This document shows, piece by piece, positions 6,407 to 7,133 of a stretch of DNA of 7,133 nucleotides (its first letter is position 1; each line of letters opens with the position of its first letter). Source of the stretch: an uncultured Corynebacterium sp. GTDB lineage: Bacteria > Actinomycetota > Actinomycetes > Mycobacteriales > Mycobacteriaceae. The stretch spans positions 1 to 7,133 of the forward strand of contig CAJZGD010000126.1 of NCBI GenBank assembly GCA_915275065.1, written 5' to 3'. The translations under genes and the position numbers were made by a program. The notes beneath the pieces are model-generated. The model did not search any database. It was not told where the DNA came from and worked only from the letters and a program-made list of their open reading frames with translations.

Positions 6407-6610
6407 CTATTTTTCGCAGAGTTCTTGACTAACTACGTCCATCGACTTCCTTATCTCGTCGCCTACCATTGTCCATGAATCATAAATAATCTCTCCCGGA
6501 TCGTGGATCTTTGTCGACCAGATCTTGGTTCCCCGATTTGATATTGCAAGTACCCTCCGCGGTTTAACCTGCCTCATGGTTATCATCTCGTTTATGCCCC
6601 TGGTCATCAT
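6407..6610 (-). CDS. Hypothetical small protein (67 aa)
   Basis: I do not recognise a family. The protein is soluble-looking and slightly basic, with a basic N-terminal third (RQVKPRRVLAISNRGTKIW) and an acidic, helix-prone C-terminus (DSWTMVGDEIRKSMDVV). No signal peptide or membrane segment is seen. The ATG at 6610 is followed by a second ATG; GGGAGAGAG lies upstream, about six to ten bases away, a credible ribosome site. It is convergent with the second regulator gene (30 bases between stops) and divergent from the gene at 6677. The start region and composition make a real gene plausible, but its short length leaves doubt. Confidence 0.5.
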   Translation of the reverse strand: MMTRGINEMITMRQVKPRRVLAISNRGTKIWSTKIHDPGEIIYDSWTMVGDEIRKSMDVVSQELCEK

Positions 6611-6676
6611 TCATCACTCTCTCCCTGAAGAACATTCAATGATCAACAATCACTCATAATACTCAGGCATCTATGT

Positions 6677-7045
6677 ATGCTGTCGCATATGGACCCCTAC
6701 ATTGGCATCGTAGTCTTTGAGCTGGAAGCAAGCCCAATGGCAGCACAGCCAAGTTTTTTCCGCGAAGATTTTTATATCGTCTATGCAGATACCCAGGAAG
6801 AAGCATATGCGCGCGTAGAGCGCATAGCGAAAGACCAGGAGATTCCTAAAGATCCTGATTCAGATGAATCACAAGCAGTGACTGTGCGGTACATTGTCGA
6901 CGTAACGCGAACTTTATACGACAACATTCACGAAGACTGTGACCTATATTACCGACATTTTGCGTCGCTTTCCGACTACAAGCGGTTTGAAATGAAACTC
7001 GGTGGTCTCGATCCGCTAACCGGAACTAGGCATCCCGAACCATAA
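6677..7045 (+). CDS. Hypothetical protein, possibly DUF4288-like (122 aa)
   Basis: The protein begins with a beta-strand-like YIGIVVFELEA, continues FYIVYADTQEEAYARVERIAKD (about 32-53), then VTVRYIVDVTRTLYD (about 68-82) and DCDLYYRHFASL. A strand, then an A-D-x-x-E-E-A helix, then a strand ending in a VxxTxxLYD segment recalls DUF4288, a small domain of unknown function. The match is from memory and is weak. The protein is acidic, with no membrane segment. The start is ATG 6677 or ATG 6689 (MDPYIG); neither has a strong ribosome site, and CATAAT at 6655-6660 is a possible -10 that would give a very short leader. It is followed by inverted repeats, consistent with the end of a transcription unit. 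Confidence 0.65.
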   Translation: MLSHMDPYIGIVVFELEASPMAAQPSFFREDFYIVYADTQEEAYARVERIAKDQEIPKDPDSDESQAVTVRYIVDVTRTLYDNIHEDCDLYYRHFASLSDYKRFEMKLGGLDPLTGTRHPEP

Positions 7046-7069
7046 GGCTTATTCAGCTGCTAACATACA

Positions 7070-7104
7070 TATTGTTACGCTTCCCCACAACAAGCATAAC
7101 AATA
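7070..7104. repeat. Imperfect inverted repeat, 13-bp arms, 9-bp loop
   Basis: TATTGTTACGCTT (7070-7082) pairs with AAGCATAACAATA (7092-7104) with one mismatch (C against A on plus-strand RNA, G·U wobble on minus-strand RNA). It lies 25 bases past the stop at 7045. The stem is AT-rich and no T-run follows, so an operator, a weak terminator or a recombination site are all possible. Confidence 0.45.
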
Positions 7105-7110
7105 AGAGTC

Positions 7111-7133
7111 CCATCAAGACCTAGTCTTGATGG
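7111..7133. terminator. Perfect 10-bp hairpin at the window edge; candidate terminator
   Basis: CCATCAAGAC (7111-7120), a three-base loop CTA, and GTCTTGATGG (7124-7133) form a perfect stem downstream of the gene ending at 7045. Whether a T-run follows on the plus strand cannot be seen, since the window ends at the last stem base. On the minus strand the stem is followed by GACTCTTATTG, a poor U-run. A terminator for the 6677 gene is the most likely reading. Confidence 0.45.

Noticed and set aside
1..7133. CRISPR array, tRNA, rRNA or insertion sequence
   Set aside because: No regularly spaced repeats, no tRNA-like cloverleaf or rRNA segment noticed, and no transposase reading frame.

Overview
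The window looks like an accessory island from a moderately high-GC actinobacterium, most likely Corynebacterium. This rests on GTG starts, mixed GC content, and phage-type regulator and replication proteins of a kind I recall from actinobacterial prophages. The genus is an inference; there is no rRNA or housekeeping gene here to fix it.

Positions 1-4025 (minus strand) hold a type I restriction-modification operon, transcribed hsdM, hsdS, hsdR. HsdM and HsdS overlap by one base (TAATG), and HsdR follows after 51 bases and runs off the window. HsdM is split by a frameshift at a run of ten G (coding strand; C at 3227-3236). The frame is open with 8 or 11 G and closed with 10. The break lies between the SAM-binding motif DPACGTAGF and the catalytic NPPF motif, so this copy is read as OFF. 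Methylation and restriction both need HsdM, so the whole system would switch as a unit. This is the most interesting signal in the window: a candidate phase-variable methylation/defence switch. HsdS is clearly more AT-rich than HsdR or HsdM, which suggests it was exchanged separately.

Positions 4026-4405 carry no convincing gene; there is weak evidence of a decayed reading frame.

Positions 4406-6376 look like the control region of a prophage or related mobile element. A minus-strand gene encodes a phage replication-type protein with a cysteine-rich, probably zinc-binding C-terminus. It faces two tandem plus-strand genes for 98-residue helix-turn-helix proteins that are about 55% identical to each other. 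The gap between them contains a triple GGTTCTAGG repeat that forms part of a 25-bp dyad, directly followed by a 17-bp perfect dyad. These are good operator or iteron candidates.

Positions 6377-7133 hold a small minus-strand hypothetical gene, a divergent 122-residue gene with possible DUF4288 resemblance, and two inverted repeats at the right edge. A working model is that the R-M operon sits beside, or was carried by, a degenerate prophage or satellite whose repressor pair and operators remain.
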